Below are positions 9,981 to 17,429 of a stretch of 64,000 bases of DNA, in pieces. The stretch is taken from the NCBI GenBank assembly GCA_948857205.1, contig CAQPRV010000041.1, forward strand, positions 36,151 to 100,150. The letters are read 5' to 3'. Both the position numbers and the translations under genes were made by a program. The number at the start of each line of letters is the position of its first letter. Within the stretch, counting starts at the first letter, position 1. This DNA is from an uncultured Clostridia bacterium. GTDB taxonomy: Bacteria; Bacillota; Clostridia; TANB77; CAG-508. The notes beneath the pieces are model-generated. The model saw only the letters and a list, made by a program, of their open reading frames with translations, was not told the origin of the DNA and searched no databases.

Positions 9981-10007
9981 GTTATTGGGGACATAGAATT
10001 TTAGCAA
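9981..10007 (+). repeat. REP-type repeat copy 4 (forward, degenerate)
   Basis: Second forward copy, 18 bp behind copy 3, with core GGGGACATAGAA and the same TTAGCAA end as copy 3. The shared change suggests local duplication. Confidence 0.65.
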
Positions 10008-10123
10008 AAAGTTTTAGAGATTTTTTAATTATTCATAAATGGATACTTAGATGTTTATAAGTTAAAGATAAAATTAATTATTTTTAAATATTTATACTTA
10101 ACTTAATAGTATTAAGGGGGATT

Positions 10124-10168
10124 ATGGAGTTACTTAGAATAAAAAACGATATTTTTTTGTATTGCTGA
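10124..10168 (+). pseudogene. Possible 14-codon remnant of a gene start
   Basis: ATG at 10124 follows AAGGGGGATT, a strong ribosome site, but the frame (MELLRIKNDIF..) stops after 14 codons, just before inverted REP copy 5. The first residues resemble the N-terminus of Rpn/PD-(D/E)XK family proteins, which would make it a stub cut off by rearrangement. A leader peptide is the alternative. The residue match is short and the call is weak. Confidence 0.25.
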
Positions 10169-10187
10169 AACTATTAAATAAAAAATA

Positions 10188-10215
10188 TTGTCAAAATTCT
10201 CCGTCCCCAATGGCA
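10188..10215 (-). repeat. REP-type repeat copy 5 (inverted)
   Basis: Inverted copy with CTCCGTCCCC core, followed by a 10-bp partial duplicate of its own end (10216-10225). It lies 51 bp before the patatin start codon and pairs with copies 3 and 4. Confidence 0.85.
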
Positions 10216-10266
10216 CCCAATGGCACAATTTCTGCTTTTTGTCATAATTTATTATGGGTGATTTAT

Positions 10267-11124
10267 GTGAAAAAGGGATTATGCTTGGCAGGTGGAGGAG
10301 TAAAGGGAGCAGCTCATATAGGAGCTATTAAAGCTTTGGAAGAAGAAAATATTAAGTTTGATTATGTTGGTGGAACGTCTTCTGGTAGTATTGTTTCTTG
10401 TTTATATGCAGTTGGGTACAGTGCAGATGAGATGTATGATATTTTTAAGAAGTATTGCAAAAAGATTAAATATGTTGATTTTATACAGATATTACGTCTT
10501 ATTATAGGTCTTATTTTTACTGGTAAGATTAAGATTGAAGGTTTAAATTCTGGTAAGGAAATTGAAAATTTAATTGATAAAGTGTGTAAAGATAAGAATA
10601 TTTTTAATATATCTGATATTAAAATGCCATTAGTTATACCAAGTGTTGATTTATGCAATGGGAATGTTATTTGTTTTACTTCTTGTAAAAATAGAAATAA
10701 TGTTTCTGATGATATTAAGTTTGAAAGTGATGTTAGTATAGGTAAAACTGTGAGAGGGAGTTGCAGTTATCCTGTTGTTTTTTGCCCTTGTAAGTTTAAT
10801 AATACAAAGTTAATTGATGGTGGTGTAAGGGAGAATGTTCCTTGGAAAGAATTAAAGATGTTGGGTGCGTATTTTGTACTAAATATTATTTTTGATGATG
10901 ATGAGAATTTAAATTGTAGTAAAAATTTGGTCGAGATTGCTAGTCGTTCTTTAAATTTAATTGGTAGAGAGTTGTCTAATTATGAACTTAATGGTTCTGA
11001 TTATAATGTTAAGATTAAGAGTGAAAAGGTAGGCCTTTTGGATATGGATAAAATAGATGAACTTTTTAATTTGGGCTATAAACAAATGAAACAAGAGATT
11101 AGTGTTATTAATAAGTTTTTGTAA
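10267..11124 (+). CDS. Patatin-like phospholipase, copy 1
   Basis: Cytosolic acyl hydrolase of the patatin/RssA family, 285 residues from GTG at 10267. It has the oxyanion-hole motif GGGVKG (9-14), the nucleophile elbow GTSSG with Ser38, and the second dyad residue Asp184 in DGG. No signal peptide or membrane segment is visible. The start is set by GGGTGA at 10256-10261 with a five-base gap. Longer in-frame extension to 10162 would translate the REP repeat and is not credible. Copy 2 at 13775 is nearly the same protein. Both copies face an FGE/RCC1 surface-protein gene tail to tail and share a conserved leader and upstream REP. Likely activity is release of fatty acids from membrane lipids; the physiological substrate cannot be read from sequence. 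Confidence 0.9.
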   Translation: MKKGLCLAGGGVKGAAHIGAIKALEEENIKFDYVGGTSSGSIVSCLYAVGYSADEMYDIFKKYCKKIKYVDFIQILRLIIGLIFTGKIKIEGLNSGKEIENLIDKVCKDKNIFNISDIKMPLVIPSVDLCNGNVICFTSCKNRNNVSDDIKFESDVSIGKTVRGSCSYPVVFCPCKFNNTKLIDGGVRENVPWKELKMLGAYFVLNIIFDDDENLNCSKNLVEIASRSLNLIGRELSNYELNGSDYNVKIKSEKVGLLDMDKIDELFNLGYKQMKQEISVINKFL

Positions 11125-11190
11125 ATATATTTAAGTTAGTGTTTAGAAAAAAAGTAGTTTTATTATAATTTATTTTAAAATAAAACAATT

Positions 11191-11222
11191 TAATAACATA
11201 ATTGATAGAAAATTGTCAATGT
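11191..11222 (-). promoter_or_regulatory. Duplicated promoter-like segment without its gene
   Basis: Bases 11192-11222 match 13542-13572 (upstream of the first RCC1 gene) at about 27 of 31 positions without gaps. On the minus strand both read TTGACA, 17 bp, TTATT(A/C). Here the segment points into the end of patatin copy 1 with no open gene behind it, so it looks like a leftover of a lost unit. Confidence 0.45.
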
Positions 11223-11308
11223 GCTTTGAAAAATTTGAAAATATTTACTTTTTAAAAGATAAAAATAGTATTGAAATTTAAATATATATAGATATGAATT
11301 TTTAAAAT

Positions 11309-11333
11309 AAAAAAGAGAGTACATACTCTCTTA
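11309..11333 (-). terminator. Rho-independent terminator of first FGE/RCC1 gene
   Basis: On the minus strand the stem AAGAGAGTA/TACTCTCTT with a two-base loop is followed by TTTTTATTTT. It lies 17 bp after the stop codon at 11350. Confidence 0.85.
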
Positions 11334-11349
11334 AATTATATATTTTTAT

Positions 11350-13467
11350 CTAAGGTTTGGTTATTACTGTTGGGCTATATAAAGGTGATGTATAATTATT
11401 TCCTAATTGACCATAAGCATTATTTCCAAATACTCTTATATTTTCTTGAGCATCTATTATTAGAGTATGTTTTACAGTAGCTGAAACTTTTAATACAGGC
11501 TGATTATTTGGAATGGTAATTTTTGTTACTGTTTTTTGATCTTCATTATTGCCTGTTCCTAACTGACCAAAATCATTTAATCCACATCCATATAAATTTC
11601 CATTTTCATCTATGAACATACTATATTGATATCCACAAGAAATATCTATAAATTTAGTACCAGTTGTAATTTGTGTAGGAACTTTAACAGTAGTATTAGT
11701 TATTGTTATTCCAGCACGACTAGTAACACGTCTTGTATTTAGATTATTTAAATTAGCAACCTTAAAGCCTCTACCTAACTGACCTTTAGTATTAGCTCCC
11801 CATGACCATATATTTCCATTAGTATCAATTGCCAAATTATGGTCATACCCAGCTGATATTTTTGTGAATTTTATATTGCTAGGCATATTAGGAACTTTTG
11901 TAGGAACTTTAACAGTAGTAGAAGTATTGTTATTTCCTAATTTACCACTTGAAGCAGAACCCCAAGACCATAAATATCCATCTTTATCTATTGCTATACT
12001 ATGACTATAACCTGCTGATATTTCTTTAAATGTTGTAGATACATTAAGTTGTGTAGGAGATGTAACAGTACCAGAAGTGCTACCATTTCCTAATTTACCA
12101 CTTGTAGCACTTCCCCAGGTCAATAACTTTCCTGATGAATTTAATGCTATACAATGATTTTGTCCAGCAGAAACTTTTTGAATGCTAGATGCTACTTTTG
12201 TAGGTGTTAAAACAGTTGCTGTAGTTGAAGTCTTATTATTTCCCAATTGTCCATATTTGTTTCCACCCCATGAATATAAATCTCCATTTGTAGCAATTCC
12301 TAATGAGAACCCAGGTGTATAGGTAGTGTTAGATATTAATAGAGTTGAACTTTTACCAAGTGATACTTCTTTGAAAGCTATATTACCACTTACAGCAGTT
12401 AGTGAATAGATATCGTTTGTACTTCCATTACCTATAGCTCCAAGATTGTTTCTTCCACACATATACAATTTATTATTGCCATTTATATATGCTGATTGAT
12501 GTGAACCAGCTATAACTTGTAATTTTGTTTCAGTAATTGCATTAACATCTCTATATAATAAAACCCTAAATCCAGTATACGAAAAAGCACTATTAGCTTT
12601 AGCATGATCTCTAGTACCAGCAGGAAGAACAGAACCATTACTTAAAGCATCGCCACCTCTAACGACTGCATCATTACTACAGTTTTCTGTAGTCCATTCC
12701 CAAACATTACCTGCAATATCATAAATATTATTAGCTTTCCATTTAGCATTATTACCAGCAACTTGAATACTTCCATTAGAAGTATTTTTATAATTTCCCC
12801 AAGAGCTACTATCTGTATCAACATTATATATACTTTTACTATAATTCTGGGTTTTAAACCAAGTAAGCATAGTATCATAAGCATATGAACTAGCAAGAGA
12901 GCTAAAAACTTCTTTATTAGATTGATACATTTTTTCGGCACTAGCTTTGGCATTATCTCTACTAATATTAGTCCACACAGTAGCCCCTTTTTTACAAACA
13001 GGAACACCTACATTATTACCACTAGTAGAACCAACACCAGCTTCATACCTACCAATATAAAAACCCTTGTACGTACCAACACTTGCATTGAAGTCATCAT
13101 TTAACTCATCTGAACATTGATCCATAGTAGAGAAGCTTTTTGGAAAATCTTTTGGAAAATCTCTTCTAGCTAAGCTAAGATTAGTACCATTTACAGGAAT
13201 CCAAACGAATTCATTACCAGTAGATGATTCTTTAATAACAAAACCAGTATCCCAAGTACCTTCAGTATGAGTAAATCCTATAGGGACATATGGATTAGTA
13301 GCAGAATACCCTTCAGTTGCTTTTGCAATTTGAATTGCATTATCATTTTCTTGCGTTTGTGTACTAACAATAGTAAATATTATTGAGCCTAATAGTAAAA
13401 TTGCAATGATAATAACACTTACAATTATATATTTTAGTTTTCTTTTGTTCTTAAAAAAATTTAACAT
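11350..13467 (-). CDS. Membrane-anchored FGE/lectin-like + RCC1 propeller surface protein, copy 1
   Basis: A 705-residue exported protein, ATG at 13467 behind AAAGGAGGAAC (the upstream in-frame ATG has no such site). A basic start and one membrane segment (about residues 12-32) anchor it. Residues about 70-300 form an FGE-sulfatase/C-type-lectin-like domain (YIGRYEAG, IAGNVWEWT, VRGGD, YTGFRVLLYRD). The catalytic cysteine pair of true FGE enzymes is not conserved between the two paralogs, so a binding role is more likely. Residues about 305-705 are RCC1 repeats (W-G-x-N-x-x-G-Q-L-G type) forming a seven-blade-like propeller. A promoter-like TTGACA-N17-TTATTC lies at 13541-13569. It is convergent with patatin copy 1 and paralogous to 14835-16874. 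Confidence 0.85.
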   Translation of the reverse strand: MLNFFKNKRKLKYIIVSVIIIAILLLGSIIFTIVSTQTQENDNAIQIAKATEGYSATNPYVPIGFTHTEGTWDTGFVIKESSTGNEFVWIPVNGTNLSLARRDFPKDFPKSFSTMDQCSDELNDDFNASVGTYKGFYIGRYEAGVGSTSGNNVGVPVCKKGATVWTNISRDNAKASAEKMYQSNKEVFSSLASSYAYDTMLTWFKTQNYSKSIYNVDTDSSSWGNYKNTSNGSIQVAGNNAKWKANNIYDIAGNVWEWTTENCSNDAVVRGGDALSNGSVLPAGTRDHAKANSAFSYTGFRVLLYRDVNAITETKLQVIAGSHQSAYINGNNKLYMCGRNNLGAIGNGSTNDIYSLTAVSGNIAFKEVSLGKSSTLLISNTTYTPGFSLGIATNGDLYSWGGNKYGQLGNNKTSTTATVLTPTKVASSIQKVSAGQNHCIALNSSGKLLTWGSATSGKLGNGSTSGTVTSPTQLNVSTTFKEISAGYSHSIAIDKDGYLWSWGSASSGKLGNNNTSTTVKVPTKVPNMPSNIKFTKISAGYDHNLAIDTNGNIWSWGANTKGQLGRGFKVANLNNLNTRRVTSRAGITITNTTVKVPTQITTGTKFIDISCGYQYSMFIDENGNLYGCGLNDFGQLGTGNNEDQKTVTKITIPNNQPVLKVSATVKHTLIIDAQENIRVFGNNAYGQLGNNYTSPLYSPTVITKP

Positions 13468-13540
13468 AAGTTCCTCCTTTAAATATATTAATATTATGTA
13501 CAAAAATTATATAAAAAAGTCATTTTTAAATATATTAAAA

Positions 13541-13569
13541 GAATAACATAATTGCAAAAAAATTGTCAA
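13541..13569 (-). promoter_or_regulatory. Putative promoter of first FGE/RCC1 gene
   Basis: Minus-strand TTGACA (13564-13569), 17-bp spacer, TTATTC (13541-13546). The -35 is consensus; the -10 is poor. It lies about 75 bp before the start codon. Confidence 0.4.
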
Positions 13570-13599
13570 TGTAGTTGAGGAAATTTGGCAATCTTTTTT

Positions 13600-13626
13600 G
13601 CCATTGGGGACGGAGAAATTTGGCAA
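13600..13626 (+). repeat. REP-type repeat copy 6 (forward)
   Basis: Perfect-core forward copy (GGGGACGGAGAA, TTTGGCAA end) between the divergent RCC1 copy 1 and patatin copy 2. Confidence 0.9.
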
Positions 13627-13705
13627 GTTTTTTAGTTAACACTTTTTAGTTATGCAAAAATAAAAAATAATTATATTTTTTGTGTATAAAAAAAGTAGTA
13701 AGGAA

Positions 13706-13733
13706 TTGCCAAAATTCTCCGTCCCTAATGGCA
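13706..13733 (-). repeat. REP-type repeat copy 7 (inverted)
   Basis: Inverted copy 79 bp behind copy 6, two mismatches in the pair. It ends 41 bp before the patatin copy 2 start, a position matching copy 5 before patatin copy 1. Confidence 0.9.
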
Positions 13734-13774
13734 CGATTTCTGTTTTTTTTCATATTTTATTATGGGTGATTTAT

Positions 13775-14632
13775 GTGAAAAAGGGATTGTGCCTAGCAGG
13801 TGGAGGAGTAAAGGGAGCTGCTCATATAGGAGCTATTAAAGCTTTGGAGGAGGAAAATATTAAGTTTGATTATATTGGTGGAACGTCTTCTGGTAGTATT
13901 GTTTCTTGTTTATATGCAGTTGGATATAGTGCAGATGAGATGTATGATATTTTTAAAAAGTATTGCAAAAAGATTAAATATGTTGATTTTATGCAGATAG
14001 TACGACTTATTGTAGGTCTTATTTTTACTGGTAAAATTAGAATTGAAGGATTAAATTCTGGTAAGCAAATTGAAAAGTTGATTGATAAGGTGTGTAGAGA
14101 TAAGAAAATTTTTAATATATCTGATATTAAAATGCCTTTAGTTATACCAAGCGTTGATTTATGTAATGGTAATGTTATTTGTTTTACTTCTTGTAAAAAT
14201 AGAAATGATATTTCTGATGATATTAAATTTGAAAATGATATTAGTATAGGTAGGGCAGTAAGAGGAAGTTGTAGCTATCCTGTTGTTTTTTGCCCTTGTA
14301 AGTTTAATGATACAAAGTTAATTGATGGAGGAGTAAGGGAGAATGTTCCTTGGAAAGAGTTAAAGATGTTGGGTGCTGATTTTGTACTAAATATTATTTT
14401 TGATGATGAGAAAAATTTAGATTGTAGTAAAAATTTGGTTGAAATTGCTAGTCGTTCTTTGAATTTAATTGGTAGAGAGTTGTCTAATTATGAACTTAAT
14501 GGTTCAGATTATAATGTTAAGATTAAGAGTGATAAGGTGGGACTTTTGGATATGAATAGAATAGATGAACTTTTTGAATTAGGCTATAACCAGATGAAAC
14601 AGGAGATTAGTATTATTAAAAGTTTTTTGTGA
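13775..14632 (+). CDS. Patatin-like phospholipase, copy 2
   Basis: Paralog of the gene at 10267, same length (285 residues) and the same GTG start with ATGGGTGA five bases upstream. GGGVKG (9-14), GTSSG with Ser38 and the DGG motif near residue 184 are all kept, so both copies should be catalytic. Differences are scattered conservative changes, most densely in the middle (FMQIVRLIVG against FIQILRLIIG). Its last codons overlap on the other strand with a decayed RCC1 gene end. A stretch from the inverted REP copy to the start codon is also conserved with copy 1, so the duplicated block includes the leader. Confidence 0.9.
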   Translation: MKKGLCLAGGGVKGAAHIGAIKALEEENIKFDYIGGTSSGSIVSCLYAVGYSADEMYDIFKKYCKKIKYVDFMQIVRLIVGLIFTGKIRIEGLNSGKQIEKLIDKVCRDKKIFNISDIKMPLVIPSVDLCNGNVICFTSCKNRNDISDDIKFENDISIGRAVRGSCSYPVVFCPCKFNDTKLIDGGVRENVPWKELKMLGADFVLNIIFDDEKNLDCSKNLVEIASRSLNLIGRELSNYELNGSDYNVKIKSDKVGLLDMNRIDELFELGYNQMKQEISIIKSFL

Positions 14633-14761
14633 GTTCATTTCTAAATTGTCCACGCACATTAGATCCAATTACTAATATGTTTTCTTTATCATCAATTGCT
14701 ATGAAATGACGATTATCAGCTGATATTTTTTGTATTGTACCACCAATTCTATTTACGTATT
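14625..14761 (-). pseudogene. Remnant of a third RCC1 gene
   Basis: Read on the minus strand, 14761 down to about 14625 stays open for about 45 codons and encodes IQKISADNRHFIAID followed by a KENILVIGSN-type blade. This matches the last RCC1 blade of the neighbouring gene (IQKISVGRHYFIAID). No start, membrane segment or FGE domain is attached, and the fragment overlaps the patatin copy 2 stop. It is best read as the 3' end of an earlier or displaced RCC1 gene. Confidence 0.75.
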
Positions 14762-14790
14762 TAGAAAAATTATATATTTGAGTGTAATAT

Positions 14791-14820
14791 AAAACAGAGG
14801 TCTCAGAAAAGCCTCTGTTC
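14791..14820 (-). terminator. Rho-independent terminator of second FGE/RCC1 gene
   Basis: Minus-strand stem AACAGAGG/CCTCTGTT with an 11-base loop followed by TTTATAT, 15 bp after the stop codon at 14835. Confidence 0.8.
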
Positions 14821-14834
14821 TAAATATTTTATTG

Positions 14835-16874
14835 TCAATTAATATTTATCTTAATTGGTGTTGTCACTTCTTTGGTAGAGTCATTTCCTAACATTCCATT
14901 TTTTGTATTAAGACCACATACCCATACTTTTTCTTCTTCATCGATTGCTATAAAATAATGTCTTCCAACTGAAATTTTTTGTATTTTTTTTCCAATTGGA
15001 ATTGAGATTGGTTTTATTGCTACTGGTGTTACGTTCTTATCAGTTCCTAATTGAGAGTATTTATTTTCTCCCCATCCCCATAAAAATCCATTTGTATCTA
15101 TTGCCATAGCAGTATATCCATGGGCAGAGATATCTTTAAATTTTTTATCTGGTGCAATTTGTTTTAGTTCAGTAACATTTTCAGATGTAGTATCGCCAAT
15201 TCCTAATCTGCCTTTGTAATTAGAACCACAACCCCAAAGGTAACCATTCGTATCAATTGCAAAACTATTTTGTTGTCCTGCTGCAATTTTTTTAAATTTA
15301 TTTGTTGTTTTTGTTACTTTTGTTGGAGTTTTCACTGAAGAAGTATTACCAGTACATAATTTATTGTGAAAACCACTTCCCCAAGTGTAAAGATTATCAT
15401 CTTTATCTAAAGCCATATTATAAAAATTACTGGCCGAGATTTCTTTAAATATAATATTAGACGTGATTTTTGTTGGAGTTTTCACTGAAGAAGTATTACC
15501 AGTACCTAATCTGTAGTCAGCGCCAGAGCCCCATGCCCATAGATTACCATCTAAATCAATTGCTAAACAATGACTTTGCCCAGCTGATACTTTCTGGAAT
15601 TTTACGTCAGTATTATTTAATTTAACAGTAATTTTTTGAAGAGAGGTTACTTTTGTAGTATTGCCAGTACCCAATTGACCAGAACCATTGCTTCCCCATG
15701 TATATAAAAACCCATCTACATCAATACCAACTGAAAAGCCACCATTAGAATCAGTACTTTTTGCGAGACCTCTTGAAAGTGAAATTTCTTTAAATTTTAT
15801 CCTTGCATTTATATGTTTAGGCATTTTTTGAAGTGTAGTAGTACCATCTCCAAGTTCGCCATTAGAATTTTTTCCCCACATCCATAGAGTTTTATTTTTA
15901 TCAAGATAAGCAGTATGATTTGATCCACCAGCTACTACTAATGTTGTTTCAGGTATAGGATCAATATAATTAACATCTCTATATAATAAAACCCTAAAAC
16001 CAGTATAAGAAAAAGTACTATTTGGTTTAGCATGATCTCTAGTACCAGCAGGTAAAACAGAACCATTACTCAAAGCATCGCCACCTCTAACAACTGCATC
16101 ATTACCATAGTTTTCAGTGGTCCACTCCCAAACATTACCAGCAATATCATAAATATTATTAGCTTTCTTTTCATCTTTACCAGCAATATGAATACTTCCA
16201 TCAGAAGAATTTCTATAATTTCCCCAAGAGCTACTATCAGAATCAACATTATAATTTTTAGTTTTTAACCAAGTAAGCATAGTATCATAAGCATACGAAC
16301 TTGCAAGAGAACTAATTACTTCTTTATTACTTTGATACATTTTTGTTGCACTAGCTTTGGCATTATCCCTACTAATATTTGTCCATACAGTAGCATTTTT
16401 TTTACAAACAGGAACTCCAGCATTATTACCACTAGTAGAACCAACACCAGCTTCATACCTACCAACATAAAATCCACCATATGTAGTTACACTAACATTA
16501 AAAGAAGGTTCTAATGGATCTTCTTGTGTAGAATTTGGATTAATAATAGAAAAGCTTTTAGAAAAGTTGCTTCTTTTTAGTTTAATATTATTACCATCTA
16601 CAGGAACCCAAACAAATTCATTACCAGTAGCAGTTTCTTTAATAACAAATCCAGTATTCCAAGAGCCTTCAGTATGCATAAATCCTATAGGGGTATATGG
16701 ATTATCATAAGAATACCCATTAGTTGCTTTTGCAATTTCTACAGTATTATTATTTTGTAGAGTTTGTGTACTAACAATTGTAAATATAATTGAACTTAAT
16801 AATAAAATAGAAATAATAAGAATACTTACAATTATATATTTTAGTTTTCTTTTGTTTTTGAAAAAATTTAGCAT
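14835..16874 (-). CDS. Membrane-anchored FGE/lectin-like + RCC1 propeller surface protein, copy 2
   Basis: A 679-residue paralog of 11350-13467. ATG at 16874 follows AAAGGAGAAAC; the upstream frame to 16988 lacks a ribosome site. One N-terminal membrane segment precedes an FGE/C-type-lectin-like domain (about 65-290) nearly identical to copy 1 around GNVWEWTTEN and GTRDHAK, then RCC1 repeats (about 300-679). The propeller has diverged clearly from copy 1 while the FGE part has not, so the propeller may be the variable recognition face. A Cys in the ENC motif of copy 1 is Tyr here, which argues against FGE-type chemistry. It is tail to tail with patatin copy 2, with the RCC1 remnant between them. 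Confidence 0.85.
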   Translation of the reverse strand: MLNFFKNKRKLKYIIVSILIISILLLSSIIFTIVSTQTLQNNNTVEIAKATNGYSYDNPYTPIGFMHTEGSWNTGFVIKETATGNEFVWVPVDGNNIKLKRSNFSKSFSIINPNSTQEDPLEPSFNVSVTTYGGFYVGRYEAGVGSTSGNNAGVPVCKKNATVWTNISRDNAKASATKMYQSNKEVISSLASSYAYDTMLTWLKTKNYNVDSDSSSWGNYRNSSDGSIHIAGKDEKKANNIYDIAGNVWEWTTENYGNDAVVRGGDALSNGSVLPAGTRDHAKPNSTFSYTGFRVLLYRDVNYIDPIPETTLVVAGGSNHTAYLDKNKTLWMWGKNSNGELGDGTTTLQKMPKHINARIKFKEISLSRGLAKSTDSNGGFSVGIDVDGFLYTWGSNGSGQLGTGNTTKVTSLQKITVKLNNTDVKFQKVSAGQSHCLAIDLDGNLWAWGSGADYRLGTGNTSSVKTPTKITSNIIFKEISASNFYNMALDKDDNLYTWGSGFHNKLCTGNTSSVKTPTKVTKTTNKFKKIAAGQQNSFAIDTNGYLWGCGSNYKGRLGIGDTTSENVTELKQIAPDKKFKDISAHGYTAMAIDTNGFLWGWGENKYSQLGTDKNVTPVAIKPISIPIGKKIQKISVGRHYFIAIDEEEKVWVCGLNTKNGMLGNDSTKEVTTPIKININ

Positions 16875-17015
16875 AAGTTTCTCCTTTAAATATATTAATA
16901 TTATGTACAAAAATTGTATAAAAAAGTCATCTTTAAAAATATAACAACAGAATAACATAATTTCCCAAAAAATACAAGAGTTTATCATTTAAATTGTGTT
17001 AAAAAAACTTGTGGT

Positions 17016-17040
17016 CAGTGGGGACGGAGAAATTTGGCAA
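17016..17040 (+). repeat. REP-type repeat copy 8 (forward)
   Basis: Forward copy with intact GGGGACGGAGAA core and TTTGGCAA end; the left end is CAGT instead of CCATT. Confidence 0.85.
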
Positions 17041-17154
17041 TTATTAATCAGAATATGAAGTTATTAGATATTAGTATTAATAAGAATAGATAAAGTTGTT
17101 AATACCATTTCAATATAAAAAAGTAATGTAAAAAAGTAAAAAATCAACAAGAAT

Positions 17155-17187
17155 CATGATTTTTTCCTCCGTCCCCAAAATCATGTT
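17155..17187 (-). repeat. REP-derived palindrome (copy 9, divergent)
   Basis: CATGATTTT and AAAATCATG flank CCTCCGTCCCC, the inverted REP core, followed by TTGTCCC. The core is kept but the arms have been replaced by a different 9-bp palindrome. Confidence 0.6.
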
Positions 17188-17262
17188 GTCCCTAACAGTT
17201 GATATACAATATTAATGAAATATTACAGAAATATTATATAAACTTAAAATAATTGAAATATG

Positions 17263-17302
17263 AAAAAGAGACAAAATTCCGTAAAGGATTTTATCTCTTT
17301 TT
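17263..17302. terminator. Strong hairpin upstream of the giant adhesin
   Basis: AAAAAGAGA..AAAAT.CC pairs with GG.TTTT.TCTCTTTTT around a short loop, flanked by A and T runs, so it can act on either strand. No gene ends nearby on either strand. It lies between the REP copies and the adhesin promoter and may insulate the adhesin gene. The rest of 16875-17429 holds only REP sequence and AT-rich DNA. Confidence 0.7.
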
Positions 17303-17335
17303 GTCGTTAATTGTTTAAATTGGAAATTTAATATA

Positions 17336-17364
17336 TTGTAAACATTTGTAGAACATTGTAAGAT
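17336..17364 (+). promoter_or_regulatory. Putative promoter of the giant adhesin
   Basis: TTGTAA, 17 bp, TAAGAT, about 65 bp before the start codon. A clear ribosome site, AAGGAG at 17416-17421, precedes ATG 17430. Confidence 0.45.
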
Positions 17365-17429
17365 TTATTTAGAATTTTTAGTAAGTAAAATATATATTTA
17401 AATTTAAAAGTCTAGAAGGAGAAATAACG

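Noticed and set aside
10162..10266. N-terminal extension of patatin copy 1 (and 13682-13774 for copy 2)
   Set aside because: The extension translates the REP repeat and has no ribosome site; GTG with GGGTGA upstream gives the family-typical start in both copies.
11350..16874. Sulfatase-modifying (formylglycine-generating) enzyme activity of the FGE-like domains
   Set aside because: The cysteines needed for catalysis are not conserved between the two paralogs and no sulfatase gene is nearby; a lectin-like binding fold is more likely.
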